6,850 bases of DNA from Clostridiales bacterium (GTDB lineage: Bacteria > Bacillota > Clostridia > Clostridiales > Caloramatoraceae), in NCBI GenBank assembly GCA_026416355.1, contig JAOAFH010000087.1:1-6850 (forward strand), written 5' to 3'. A program made the translations under genes and the position numbers. The notes under the pieces are model-generated. The model searched no databases, was not told where the DNA came from, and saw only the letters and a program-made list of their open reading frames with translations. Below are positions 1 through 5,066 of this stretch, in pieces. The stretch's first letter is position 1. Every line of letters starts with the position of its first letter.

Positions 1-30
1 AAATAACAAATATTATTAAAGAAAATATAA

Positions 31-52
31 GTGGGCTAAAATAGCCCACTTA
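31..52 (+). terminator. Intrinsic terminator of an upstream gene
   Basis: GTGGGCTA (31-38) and TAGCCCAC (42-49) form a perfect 8-bp stem closed by an AAA loop. The downstream tail TTATTTAAT is only moderately U-rich, and the minus-strand tail (TTATATTTTC) is similar, so the hairpin may work in both directions. It must serve a gene that ends to the left of the window, because the next plus-strand promoter lies after it. Its stem sequence recurs in two other terminators here. Confidence 0.75.
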
Positions 53-70
53 TTTAATGTAATATTATAT

Positions 71-99
71 TTGACAATGTTTATAAATAGTAATATTCT
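71..99 (+). promoter_or_regulatory. Sigma-A-type promoter of the mrp-DUF134 operon
   Basis: A perfect -35 TTGACA (71-76) is followed by a 17-base spacer and a -10 TATTCT (94-99, four of six consensus positions). Transcription would start near 106, leaving a leader of about 28 bases that contains the AGAGGTGAT ribosome binding site (122-130). No operator is evident. Confidence 0.6.
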
Positions 100-133
100 A
101 TAAGTAGCAAATGGTAATAAAAGAGGTGATTTT

Positions 134-952
134 ATGTCAAATTGCAGTACATGTCCTTCAAATTCATCATGTTCAAAGGACAAAGGAACATGCACAGTAC
201 AAATAAATCCAAATAACAAAATAAAAAAAGTAATAGCTGTTATGAGTGGTAAGGGTGGAGTTGGTAAATCTACTGTTTCAGTTCTGCTTGCTAAAAAATT
301 AAATGAATTAGGGTTTGATGTTGGTATACTAGACGCAGATGTTACAGGTCCAAGTGTACCAAGACTTTTAGATATTAAAGAAAAGGCAAGGGGAACTGAG
401 GAGTTTATACTTCCTGTTGAATCAAAGGAAGGCATTAAAGTAATGTCTGTAAATCTTCTAATGGAGGATGAAAACCAACCTGTATTATGGAGAGGGCCTG
501 TTGTATCAGGGGTTATAAATCAATTTTGGACAGATGTTTTATGGGAGGAGCTAGACTATTTAATTATTGATATGCCTCCAGGGACATCAGATGTTGCACT
601 AACTGTAATGCAATCAATACCTATAAATGGCGTTGTAATGGTTTCAATACCACAGGATTTAGTTACGATGATTGTTGCAAAGGCAATAAATATGGCAAGA
701 AAGATGGATGTAGAAGTACTTGGGGTTATTCAAAATATGAGCTATATAAGTTGTCCTGATTGTGGCAAAAAAATTAGGCTTTTTAATTCAGAAAAGGCTG
801 AAGAAGAATATAGAGAAATGGGAATTGATATATTAGGTGAACTTCCAATGACTCAAACATTAAATAACTACGATGATTTAACACATGATAGAATAGAATT
901 TGATAAAATATTTACACCAATAGTTTTAGATATAATGAAAAAATTAGATTAA
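134..952 (+). CDS. mrp: Mrp/NBP35-family Fe-S cluster scaffold/carrier ATPase
   Basis: This 272-residue cytosolic P-loop ATPase belongs to the family that assembles Fe-S clusters and passes them to apo-proteins. The deviant Walker A motif GKGGVGKST is at residues 39-47, with both signature lysines (K40 and K45). DADVTGPS (67-74) is the switch region and DMPPGTSD (146-153) the Walker B/switch II region. A CPDC motif (C207, C210) is the cluster-binding CxxC formed across the dimer. The N-terminus has four extra cysteines (C4, C7, C13, C20), resembling the ferredoxin-like N-terminal cluster of NBP35 rather than plain bacterial Mrp, which usually carries a DUF59 domain or nothing there. The start is fixed by AGAGGTGAT four bases upstream of the ATG. 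It overlaps the next gene's ribosome binding site and is surely co-transcribed with it. Family assignment is secure; the client proteins are unknown. Confidence 0.93.
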   Translation: MSNCSTCPSNSSCSKDKGTCTVQINPNNKIKKVIAVMSGKGGVGKSTVSVLLAKKLNELGFDVGILDADVTGPSVPRLLDIKEKARGTEEFILPVESKEGIKVMSVNLLMEDENQPVLWRGPVVSGVINQFWTDVLWEELDYLIIDMPPGTSDVALTVMQSIPINGVVMVSIPQDLVTMIVAKAINMARKMDVEVLGVIQNMSYISCPDCGKKIRLFNSEKAEEEYREMGIDILGELPMTQTLNNYDDLTHDRIEFDKIFTPIVLDIMKKLD

Positions 953-962
953 GGAGGATTTT

Positions 963-1409
963 ATGCCGAGACCAACAAAATATAGAATGGTTGAGGAACT
1001 ACCAAAGGAGGAATATTTTGTTCCTGCAAATGTTCCTAAATGTTCATTAGATGAGGTTGTACTAAAGGTTGAGGAACTTGAGGCAATGAGACTTAAGGAT
1101 GTAGAGGAACTTCATCAAGAAGCATGTGCAGAAAGAATGAATGTTTCAAGACAAACATTCCAAAACATAATAGATAGTGCTAGAAAAAAGGTGGCAATAG
1201 CCTTAACAGAAGGAAAGGCTATTAGAATAGGTGGAGGGCATTTTGTTACAAAGCATTGCAAGTTTAGATGCTTTGATTGTAATAATGAATACGACATAAA
1301 TGTTGATTATGACAAAACAAAATGTCCAATTTGTGGCTCGGGAAATGTTATGTGTAGTAAGAAAGCCGATAGATGCAAAAAGTGGTGTAGATGTGAACAA
1401 AAAGATTGA
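963..1409 (+). CDS. DUF134 (UPF0251) putative DNA-binding protein with Cys-rich zinc-ribbon tail
   Basis: This 148-residue protein starts with the MPRPTKYRMVE opening typical of DUF134. Residues 28-81 read as a sigma-region-4-like helix-turn-helix: VEELEAMRL, then a recognition part around NVSRQTFQNIIDSARKK. The C-terminal third is an unusually Cys-rich segment. C103, C106, C121 and C124 make a CxxC-x14-CxxC zinc-ribbon pattern, followed by C131, C138, C142 and C144, enough for a second metal site. The AAGGAGGAT ribosome binding site (951-959) overlaps the mrp stop codon, so the pair is translationally close and co-transcribed. From family knowledge, DUF134 proteins often neighbour Mrp/NBP35 ATPases and NifX/NifB-type cofactor proteins. 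A redox- or metal-sensing regulator is an inference, not shown. No terminator follows, so read-through into the riboswitch unit is possible. Confidence 0.85.
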   Translation: MPRPTKYRMVEELPKEEYFVPANVPKCSLDEVVLKVEELEAMRLKDVEELHQEACAERMNVSRQTFQNIIDSARKKVAIALTEGKAIRIGGGHFVTKHCKFRCFDCNNEYDINVDYDKTKCPICGSGNVMCSKKADRCKKWCRCEQKD

Positions 1410-1433
1410 TTTAGTTTTTTAAAGTGGTAAAAT
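1406..1433 (+). promoter_or_regulatory. Promoter of the riboswitch-controlled gene
   Basis: The -35 TTGATT (1406-1411) overlaps the DUF134 stop codon. After a 16-base spacer comes -10 TAAAAT (1428-1433), preceded by TGG, which gives an extended -10. The predicted start near 1440 lies just ahead of the aptamer's first helix, the expected arrangement for a riboswitch leader. Confidence 0.55.
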
Positions 1434-1451
1434 AAAATTAAGGATAACAAT

Positions 1452-1540
1452 GACCTGAAAAGGGCAAACTTAGGGAAACCTAAGGACGCAAAGTCATGGG
1501 CCTAAGGAGAATATCTCTATGGTCGCCAGACTGCCAGGTT
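1452..1540 (+). ncRNA. Cyclic di-GMP-I (GEMM-I) riboswitch aptamer
   Basis: The conserved GEMM-I blocks are present in order: AGGGCAAAC (1461-1469), GGACGCAAAG (1484-1493) and GGGCCTAAG (1498-1506). Helix P1 pairs GACCTG (1452-1457) with CAGGTT (1535-1540). P2 is CTTAGG (1469-1474) with CCTAAG (1479-1484), capped by a GAAA tetraloop (1475-1478). The P3 arm carries a canonical 11-nt tetraloop receptor, CCTAAG (1501-1506) opposite TATGG (1518-1522), with GAGA/TCTC (1507-1510/1514-1517) closing the arm. GAAA-loop docking into this receptor is the known tertiary contact of the class. It sits immediately upstream of the secreted protein gene at 1587, in the same orientation, so that gene should respond to the second messenger c-di-GMP. 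Confidence 0.95.
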
Positions 1541-1586
1541 CTCCTTATATGGAGAACCTATAATCTCTATATAAGGAGGTATTTTT
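1535..1586 (+). promoter_or_regulatory. Riboswitch expression platform: mutually exclusive hairpins at the Shine-Dalgarno site
   Basis: Two alternative hairpins share bases. Hairpin A pairs GGTTCTCC (1537-1544) with GGAGAACC (1551-1558), loop TTATAT. Hairpin B pairs CTCCTTATATGGAGA (1541-1555) with TCTCTATATAAGGAG (1564-1578), 15 bp with one G-U pair, and buries the AAGGAGG ribosome binding site (1573-1579). Hairpin A also uses 1537-1540, which form the 3' strand of aptamer P1. With c-di-GMP bound, P1 should block hairpin A and let hairpin B form, hiding the ribosome binding site. Without ligand, A frees it. This predicts an OFF switch. Hairpin B is followed by GTATTTTT, so it might also act as a terminator. 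The pairings are read directly; the direction is inferred. Confidence 0.75.
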
Positions 1587-2540
1587 ATGTTTAAAAAATT
1601 CTTTTCTTTTTGCCTTGCTTCATTATTTCTAGTAAGTAGTTTAGCTACTCCTGCTATTGCTAAGTCAAAAGTTAAAGCAAATCCTAATAATAAAAAATCA
1701 GCTTCAATTAAAACTATAGAAAACAAAAAAATATTGTCTAGTGCTGTTTATAATACAAAAGGTAATGGTACATGGCTATGGAATACAAGAAAAATAGTTG
1801 AAAGTCCTAATAGTATAATTAAATTTTTAAATGAAAATGGATTTAATGAAGTATATCTACAAATAGACCAAGGCATAGATGCTAAATATTATAGCTATTT
1901 TATTAAATCAGCAAGTAGTAATAGTATAAAGGTATATGCACTAGAAGGTAATCCAAATTGGATTTTAAAGAGTAACAGAAGACAACTTGATAGTTTTTTA
2001 AATTGGGTTGTTAAATACAATTTATCCAAATCACAAGATGAAAGATTTTTGGGAATTCATCTTGATGTTGAACCATATCTTTTAAGCATATGGCAAACTA
2101 ATAAAAATAGAGCTATTGCTGAATATATGGACTATATAGCATATTTAAAGGCCTTTGGTGCAAAAAATGGACTTAAGATTGCAGTAGATATACCATTTTG
2201 GTTTGATGAAATAAATATACCTAAGCAAAAGATAAATCTAGCTGAATATGTAATTTCACAAGTTGATAGCATAAATATAATGGCATATAGAGATAGAGCA
2301 CAATCTATAATTGATATAGTAAAAAATGAGATGGTATATGGTAAAAAGTATAACAAAAACATTGTAATTTCAGTTGAAACAGGAAATACATCAGAGGGTG
2401 AAAATATCACATTTTATCAAGAAGGTCTTGATTTTATGTGGAATGAGTTAAATAATGTTAATGAATACTATAAAAATAGCTATAATAATTATAGTTTTGC
2501 GGTACATTATTTAGAAAATATAATGGAAATGAAAAAGTAA
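1587..2540 (+). CDS. Secreted TIM-barrel glycoside-hydrolase-like protein under c-di-GMP control
   Basis: This 317-residue protein has a classical signal peptide: MFKKFF, a hydrophobic core, then AIA (23-25) before KSK, so cleavage is likely after A25. A basic, low-complexity linker runs to about residue 50. The rest looks like a beta/alpha barrel with strand-end motifs: VYLQID (89-94), VYALEGNPNW (116-125), GIHLDVEPY (146-154), AVDIPFW (199-205), INIMAYRD (229-236) and ISVETG (251-256). The LDVEP block resembles the acid/base strand of GH18-type and related hydrolases, which makes D150 and E152 the candidate catalytic residues. I do not recognise a named GH family, so substrate and activity are open; a cell-surface polysaccharide or wall glycan is an inference from secretion and c-di-GMP control. 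The start is fixed by AAGGAGG seven bases before the ATG. It is monocistronic, between the riboswitch and its own terminator. Confidence 0.85.
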   Translation: MFKKFFSFCLASLFLVSSLATPAIAKSKVKANPNNKKSASIKTIENKKILSSAVYNTKGNGTWLWNTRKIVESPNSIIKFLNENGFNEVYLQIDQGIDAKYYSYFIKSASSNSIKVYALEGNPNWILKSNRRQLDSFLNWVVKYNLSKSQDERFLGIHLDVEPYLLSIWQTNKNRAIAEYMDYIAYLKAFGAKNGLKIAVDIPFWFDEINIPKQKINLAEYVISQVDSINIMAYRDRAQSIIDIVKNEMVYGKKYNKNIVISVETGNTSEGENITFYQEGLDFMWNELNNVNEYYKNSYNNYSFAVHYLENIMEMKK

Positions 2541-2571
2541 AAAATGGGCTGTCATGTGACAGCCTATTTTT
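2541..2571 (+). terminator. Terminator of the secreted hydrolase-like gene
   Basis: GGCTGTC (2547-2553) and GACAGCC (2558-2564) form a stem around ATGT. It is extended by the A-rich run 2541-2545 pairing with TATTTTT after the stem. It begins directly after the stop codon and separates the c-di-GMP-controlled gene from the DUF1287 gene downstream. Confidence 0.85.
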
Positions 2572-2643
2572 AAACAAAATTTTACTTTTTTATTTTATTT
2601 TAGTTTTAGAATATAAGTAAGTAATTAATTGGGAGTGGATAAA

Positions 2644-3357
2644 ATGAAGTTTAAATTAAAGGTTGTTGTTGCTTGTTGTGTTATTTTATTAATAGCATTT
2701 TTAGCTTATGAAAAATATACTTTAGATGGATCAATTCCACATATAATTAAAAACCATATTATTGATAATAAGCTATCTTTAAAAAGCATTAAAGTTGAAA
2801 AGATAATAATAGAGTCGGATAAGGATAATGATGGGAAACATGACTTGGATGATATAGTTGAAGGGGCAAGACTAGAGGCAGAAAGAAAGCCTGCATATAG
2901 GAGCGCCTATTACAATGGAGGATATCCACCAGATACAGAAGGTGTGTGTACTGATGTTGTATGGAGAGCATTTGAAAATGCTGGATACAAGTTAAAAGAA
3001 ATGGTGGATAAAGACATAAAAAATAATACTGGGCTGTATCCAAGGGTTAATGGAAAACTAGATCCTAATATTGATTTTAGAAGAGTTCCAAATCTAAATG
3101 TATTTTTTAAAAGACACGCTCAGTCTTTGACATTAGAACTTAAGCCTTATGATGCAGAAAACCTCAAGCAATGGCAGGGTGGAGATATTGTAGTATTTGG
3201 TGCTCCAGACCATATAGGTATTTTATCTGATAAGAGAAGAAGTGATGGCATACCATATTTAATACACAATTCAGGCCCTTATGCAAGGGAAGCAGATGAC
3301 CTACTTTGGTGGTATCCTAAAATTATAGGGCATTATAGGTTTGAGAAGATAGATTGA
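2644..3357 (+). CDS. Membrane-anchored DUF1287 protein (NlpC/P60-like putative wall amidase)
   Basis: This 237-residue protein begins at an ATG five bases after GGGAGTGG (2631-2638). The upstream in-frame TTG at 2629 precedes that site and is not the start. Residues 5-22 are a hydrophobic segment after a basic N-terminus, so it is a signal anchor or uncleaved signal peptide with the domain outside the cell. Residues 70-237 match DUF1287 throughout: the YPPDTEGVCTDVVWRAF block with C102, the DPNIDFRRVPNL block, GGDIVVFGAPDHIGI with H190, IHNSG (207-211) and the closing IGHYRF. Cys102 with His190 and His208/Asn209 would form a papain-like catalytic set, so peptidoglycan peptide or amide cleavage is the plausible role, unproven. 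DKDNDGKHDLDD (59-70) fits a calcium loop (D at positions 1, 3, 5, 9 and 12). No clear promoter was identified upstream; a TAGAAT (2607-2612) could be a -10. Confidence 0.88.
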   Translation: MKFKLKVVVACCVILLIAFLAYEKYTLDGSIPHIIKNHIIDNKLSLKSIKVEKIIIESDKDNDGKHDLDDIVEGARLEAERKPAYRSAYYNGGYPPDTEGVCTDVVWRAFENAGYKLKEMVDKDIKNNTGLYPRVNGKLDPNIDFRRVPNLNVFFKRHAQSLTLELKPYDAENLKQWQGGDIVVFGAPDHIGILSDKRRSDGIPYLIHNSGPYAREADDLLWWYPKIIGHYRFEKID

Positions 3358-3383
3358 TTATGTTGTAAATGAACTTAGTATAT

Positions 3384-3418
3384 AAGCCCACGAAGGGAAT
3401 GACCTCAGTGGGCTTTTT
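3384..3418 (+). terminator. Terminator between the converging DUF1287 and thioredoxin genes
   Basis: AAGCCCAC (3384-3391) pairs with GTGGGCTT (3408-3415), followed by a T tract on the plus strand. It lies between two converging genes, 26 bases after one stop and 2 bases after the other. The minus-strand tail is AT-rich (TTATATAC), so it probably stops transcription from both sides, better on the plus strand. Confidence 0.85.
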
Positions 3419-3419
3419 G

Positions 3420-3740
3420 CTAAAATACAAGAGAATAATATTTATCTATAGTGGCTTTAAAATCATCAATGCTAACAATCCTAGATTTGCGAGCTATTTC
3501 TTTGTTATCCACAAATATAAGAAGTGTTGGGAAAGAAAAAATTGAGTATTCACCAGCAGCTTCAGGAACATCTGTTATTTCAATTTTTGCAAGTCTTACA
3601 TTAGGATAATTAGATAACACATCTTCAATTTTAGGATAAAGTGCATGGCAAACACTGCATGTTTCGCTTGAGAAATAAACAACACACATCATATTATCTT
3701 TGGTAAAGTTTTTTATTGCATCAATAGAAGAAAGTTTCAT
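3420..3740 (-). CDS. Small thioredoxin-like thiol-disulfide protein
   Basis: This 106-residue cytosolic protein has a thioredoxin fold. The strand CVVYFSS (19-25) leads to the redox motif CSVC (C28-C31), a non-canonical pair between the cysteines in place of the usual GP. The helix HALYPKIEDVL follows, then the strand VRLAKIEI, the cis-proline loop SFPTLLIF with P71, and the terminal strand/helix KSRIVSIDDFKATIDKY. The size is that of a single-domain thioredoxin, with no signal peptide. The start at 3740 is chosen because AGAGGTGAT (complement of 3744-3752) sits four bases upstream; the longer reading frame to 3803 would run through the promoter. Low-GC Firmicutes often carry such small thioredoxin-like proteins beside the main thioredoxin. 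The reducing partner and targets are unknown. It is monocistronic. Confidence 0.9.
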   Translation of the reverse strand: MKLSSIDAIKNFTKDNMMCVVYFSSETCSVCHALYPKIEDVLSNYPNVRLAKIEITDVPEAAGEYSIFSFPTLLIFVDNKEIARKSRIVSIDDFKATIDKYYSLVF

Positions 3741-3774
3741 ATAATCACCTCTAAAAACTGTATATTCATATATT

Positions 3775-3803
3775 ATGATATAACAAAAACCGATCACATT
3801 CAA
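3775..3803 (-). promoter_or_regulatory. Promoter of the thioredoxin-like gene
   Basis: On the minus strand, TTGAAT (complement of 3798-3803) is separated by exactly 17 bases from TATCAT (complement of 3775-3780), five of six -10 consensus positions. The start would be near 3768, about 27 bases ahead of the ATG. Confidence 0.55.
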
Positions 3804-3831
3804 CTAGTAGTTTATTAATAATGTATCACCA

Positions 3832-3866
3832 ACTATTAAATTAAGTTAAGTATATGATTTAATAGT
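3832..3866. repeat. 10-bp perfect inverted repeat in the divergent intergenic region
   Basis: ACTATTAAAT (3832-3841) and ATTTAATAGT (3857-3866) are exact reverse complements around a 15-base spacer; a G-U and an A-T pair extend the stem inward. It lies between the divergent thioredoxin and phosphatase promoters, outside both. It could be a hairpin of a small RNA or a protein site. In AT-rich DNA a chance origin is possible. Confidence 0.4.
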
Positions 3867-3957
3867 ATGGACACTTATATATATTTTAACTAATACAAAT
3901 TATTTTATATCAATAAAATAATTATAATTATTGTGTACAAATCTAAATAAAACACAA

Positions 3958-4005
3958 CAAGTCACATGGTGATTTTCGTCATGTGATTTGTTATTTTTGT
4001 TTTTG
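3958..4005 (+). terminator. Orphan terminator-like hairpin with no visible upstream gene
   Basis: CAAGTCACATG (3958-3968) pairs with CATGTGATTTG (3980-3990), 11 bp with one G-U, and is followed by TTATTTTTGTTTTTG. This is a good plus-strand intrinsic terminator, yet the only plus-strand material before it is the 3741-3957 intergenic DNA. It may end an unannotated small RNA, or stop stray transcription ahead of the phosphatase gene. Its T tract runs into the next promoter's -35 box. Confidence 0.55.
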
Positions 4006-4030
4006 TAATATATTCTTAAAATGATATAAT
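4003..4030 (+). promoter_or_regulatory. Promoter of the PpaX-like phosphatase gene
   Basis: A perfect -10 TATAAT (4025-4030) is preceded by TGA, an extended -10. The -35 candidate TTGTAA (4003-4008) is 16 bases away. The start near 4037 gives a leader of about 25 bases with AGGAGGG (4051-4057) as ribosome binding site. Confidence 0.65.
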
Positions 4031-4061
4031 TAATAATGAACATTAAGACTAGGAGGGCAAA

Positions 4062-4691
4062 ATGATTAAGGCAGTTTTATTTGATTTAGATGGTACTATT
4101 TTAGACACAAATCAGTTAATTATTACATCTTATAAATACACAATAAAAAAACATTTAGATAGAGATTTAGAGGATGCTGAAATTGTTAAATACTTTGGAG
4201 AACCACTAAGATTAACATTAGAGAGATATGATAAAGAAAAAGTTGAAGAGATGTATCAAACATATGTAAAGTATAATGAAGAAAATCATGACAGCATGAT
4301 AAAGGCAATGGACTATGCAAAGGAAACACTTGAGGAAATAAAAAGAAGGGGACTTAAAATAGGCACTGTTACATCTAAAAGAAAACATATGGCAGAGCGA
4401 GGGCTTAAGTATTTTGATTTATATGATATGATGGATGTAATAATTGCAATGGAAGATACAACAATACATAAACCAAATGCAGAGCCAATTTTAGAAGCGT
4501 GTAGAAGAATAGATGTATCTCCTAATGAAGTTTTATTTGTAGGGGATAGTCACTATGATATTCAATGTGGTAAAAATGCAGGTTCAAAAACTTGCCTTGT
4601 AAAATATACTTTACTTGATTTCAATGAGATTATAAAATATGAACCAGACTATATTATAGATAGTTTAAAGGATTTAGTTGAGATAATATAA
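4062..4691 (+). CDS. ppaX: HAD-superfamily phosphatase, PpaX-type pyrophosphatase
   Basis: This 209-residue cytosolic protein contains all four HAD motifs: DLDGT (8-12; D8 nucleophile, D10 acid/base), the motif II threonine in GTVTSK (T104), the motif III lysine in HKP (K137), and GDSHYDI (161-167; D162 and D166 bind magnesium). The alpha-helical cap between motifs I and II (about 15-80) includes FGEPLRLTL and YNEENHD, which resemble PpaX and related phosphoglycolate-phosphatase-like enzymes. In Bacillus, PpaX hydrolyses the pyrophosphate released when HPr-Ser-P is dephosphorylated and sits in the hprK operon. Here it stands alone with its own promoter and terminator, so the pyrophosphate role rests on sequence resemblance only; another small phosphomonoester is possible. 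Length is normal for the family. Confidence 0.82.
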   Translation: MIKAVLFDLDGTILDTNQLIITSYKYTIKKHLDRDLEDAEIVKYFGEPLRLTLERYDKEKVEEMYQTYVKYNEENHDSMIKAMDYAKETLEEIKRRGLKIGTVTSKRKHMAERGLKYFDLYDMMDVIIAMEDTTIHKPNAEPILEACRRIDVSPNEVLFVGDSHYDIQCGKNAGSKTCLVKYTLLDFNEIIKYEPDYIIDSLKDLVEII

Positions 4692-4693
4692 AA

Positions 4694-4738
4694 AAAAAGG
4701 TGGGCTGACGCAAATTGGTGTGATAGCCCACCTTTTTA
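4694..4738 (+). terminator. Terminator of the PpaX-like gene
   Basis: AAAAAGGTGGGCT (4694-4706) pairs perfectly with AGCCCACCTTTTT (4725-4737), a 13-bp stem with flanking A and T tracts, so it can work on both strands. The loop (4707-4724) can form a small inner CGC/GTG pairing. It begins three bases after the stop codon. Confidence 0.92.
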
Positions 4739-4759
4739 TATTAATCATGTAACATTTAT

Positions 4760-4814
4760 AAATTTATTATAGAAGTAGTGACTTATGCCTATGGATAGGT
4801 TGTATAATAAATTT
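4760..4814. repeat. 12-bp perfect inverted repeat enclosing two small hairpins
   Basis: AAATTTATTATA (4760-4771) and TATAATAAATTT (4803-4814) are exact reverse complements. The 31 bases between them can fold into two mini-hairpins, AAGT/ACTT (4773-4776/4781-4784) and CCTA/TAGG (4788-4791/4796-4799), giving a three-way-junction shape. It is upstream of the solute-binding-protein promoter, so it is not part of that leader. The outer arms are pure A/T, so chance cannot be excluded. Confidence 0.4.
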
Positions 4815-4847
4815 TAACAAAATTAAACAAAAAAATCTAAAACAATA

Positions 4848-4875
4848 TTGACAACTATATAAAAATTGTGATAAT
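4848..4875 (+). promoter_or_regulatory. Promoter of the solute-binding-protein gene
   Basis: A perfect -35 TTGACA (4848-4853), a 16-base spacer and -10 GATAAT (4870-4875) preceded by TGT make an extended -10 promoter, among the strongest in the window. The start near 4882 implies a leader of about 255 bases, long for a single gene and carrying the palindromes and hairpin listed separately. Confidence 0.7.
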
Positions 4876-4885
4876 TTAAAATAAA

Positions 4886-4897
4886 GAAAAGCTTTTC
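4886..4897. promoter_or_regulatory. 12-bp perfect palindrome at the transcription start
   Basis: GAAAAGCTTTTC is its own reverse complement. It begins a few bases after the predicted transcription start and six bases before the AraR-like operator. It has the form of a dimeric regulator site, but I do not recognise the regulator. Confidence 0.4.
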
Positions 4898-4901
4898 ACA
4901 A

Positions 4902-4926
4902 AGTTGTACGTACAAATACATACAAC
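4902..4926. promoter_or_regulatory. AraR/GntR-type operator with an overlapping second dyad
   Basis: AGTTGTACGTACAAAT (4902-4917) matches the Bacillus AraR operator consensus ATTTGTACGTACAAAT, as I remember it, at 15 of 16 positions, including the perfect 12-bp palindrome TTGTACGTACAA (4904-4915). A second dyad overlaps it: GTTGTACGTA (4903-4912) against TACATACAAC (4917-4926), 9 of 10 pairs. It lies about 20-45 bases downstream of the predicted start, where a bound repressor would block elongation or initiation. AraR has a GntR-type DNA-binding domain and responds to L-arabinose; no araR gene is in the window. Confidence 0.6.
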
Positions 4927-5066
4927 TAGAGCAAAAGAAACCTATAAAAATTTTTATGTAATAAAATTAATCTGAAATAAATATTAATTTATTAGAAGGT
5001 AAGAAAAAATTTGTTTTATAGTTGGGCACTAGTTTGGAAACGATTCATTGTGCTAAAAACAGAAAA

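Noticed and set aside
16..435. 139-codon minus-strand open frame
   Set aside because: It is antisense to the well-supported mrp gene and its promoter, has no ribosome binding site, and encodes no recognisable protein.
2629..2643. Upstream TTG start for the DUF1287 gene
   Set aside because: The GGGAGTGG ribosome binding site lies inside this extension, five bases before the ATG at 2644, so the ATG is the start.
2789..3043. 84-codon minus-strand open frame
   Set aside because: It is antisense to the DUF1287 gene, with low-complexity sequence and no ribosome binding site.
3741..3803. 21-residue N-terminal extension of the thioredoxin-like gene
   Set aside because: It runs through the predicted promoter, and the strong AGAGGTGAT site serves the ATG at 3740. 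The extension is not part of a thioredoxin fold.
5032..5050. Possible CcpA/LacI-type cre site around GGAAACGATTCA
   Set aside because: The central GAAACGATTC has four of five dyad pairs, but several key cre positions outside the core do not match. Too weak to annotate.
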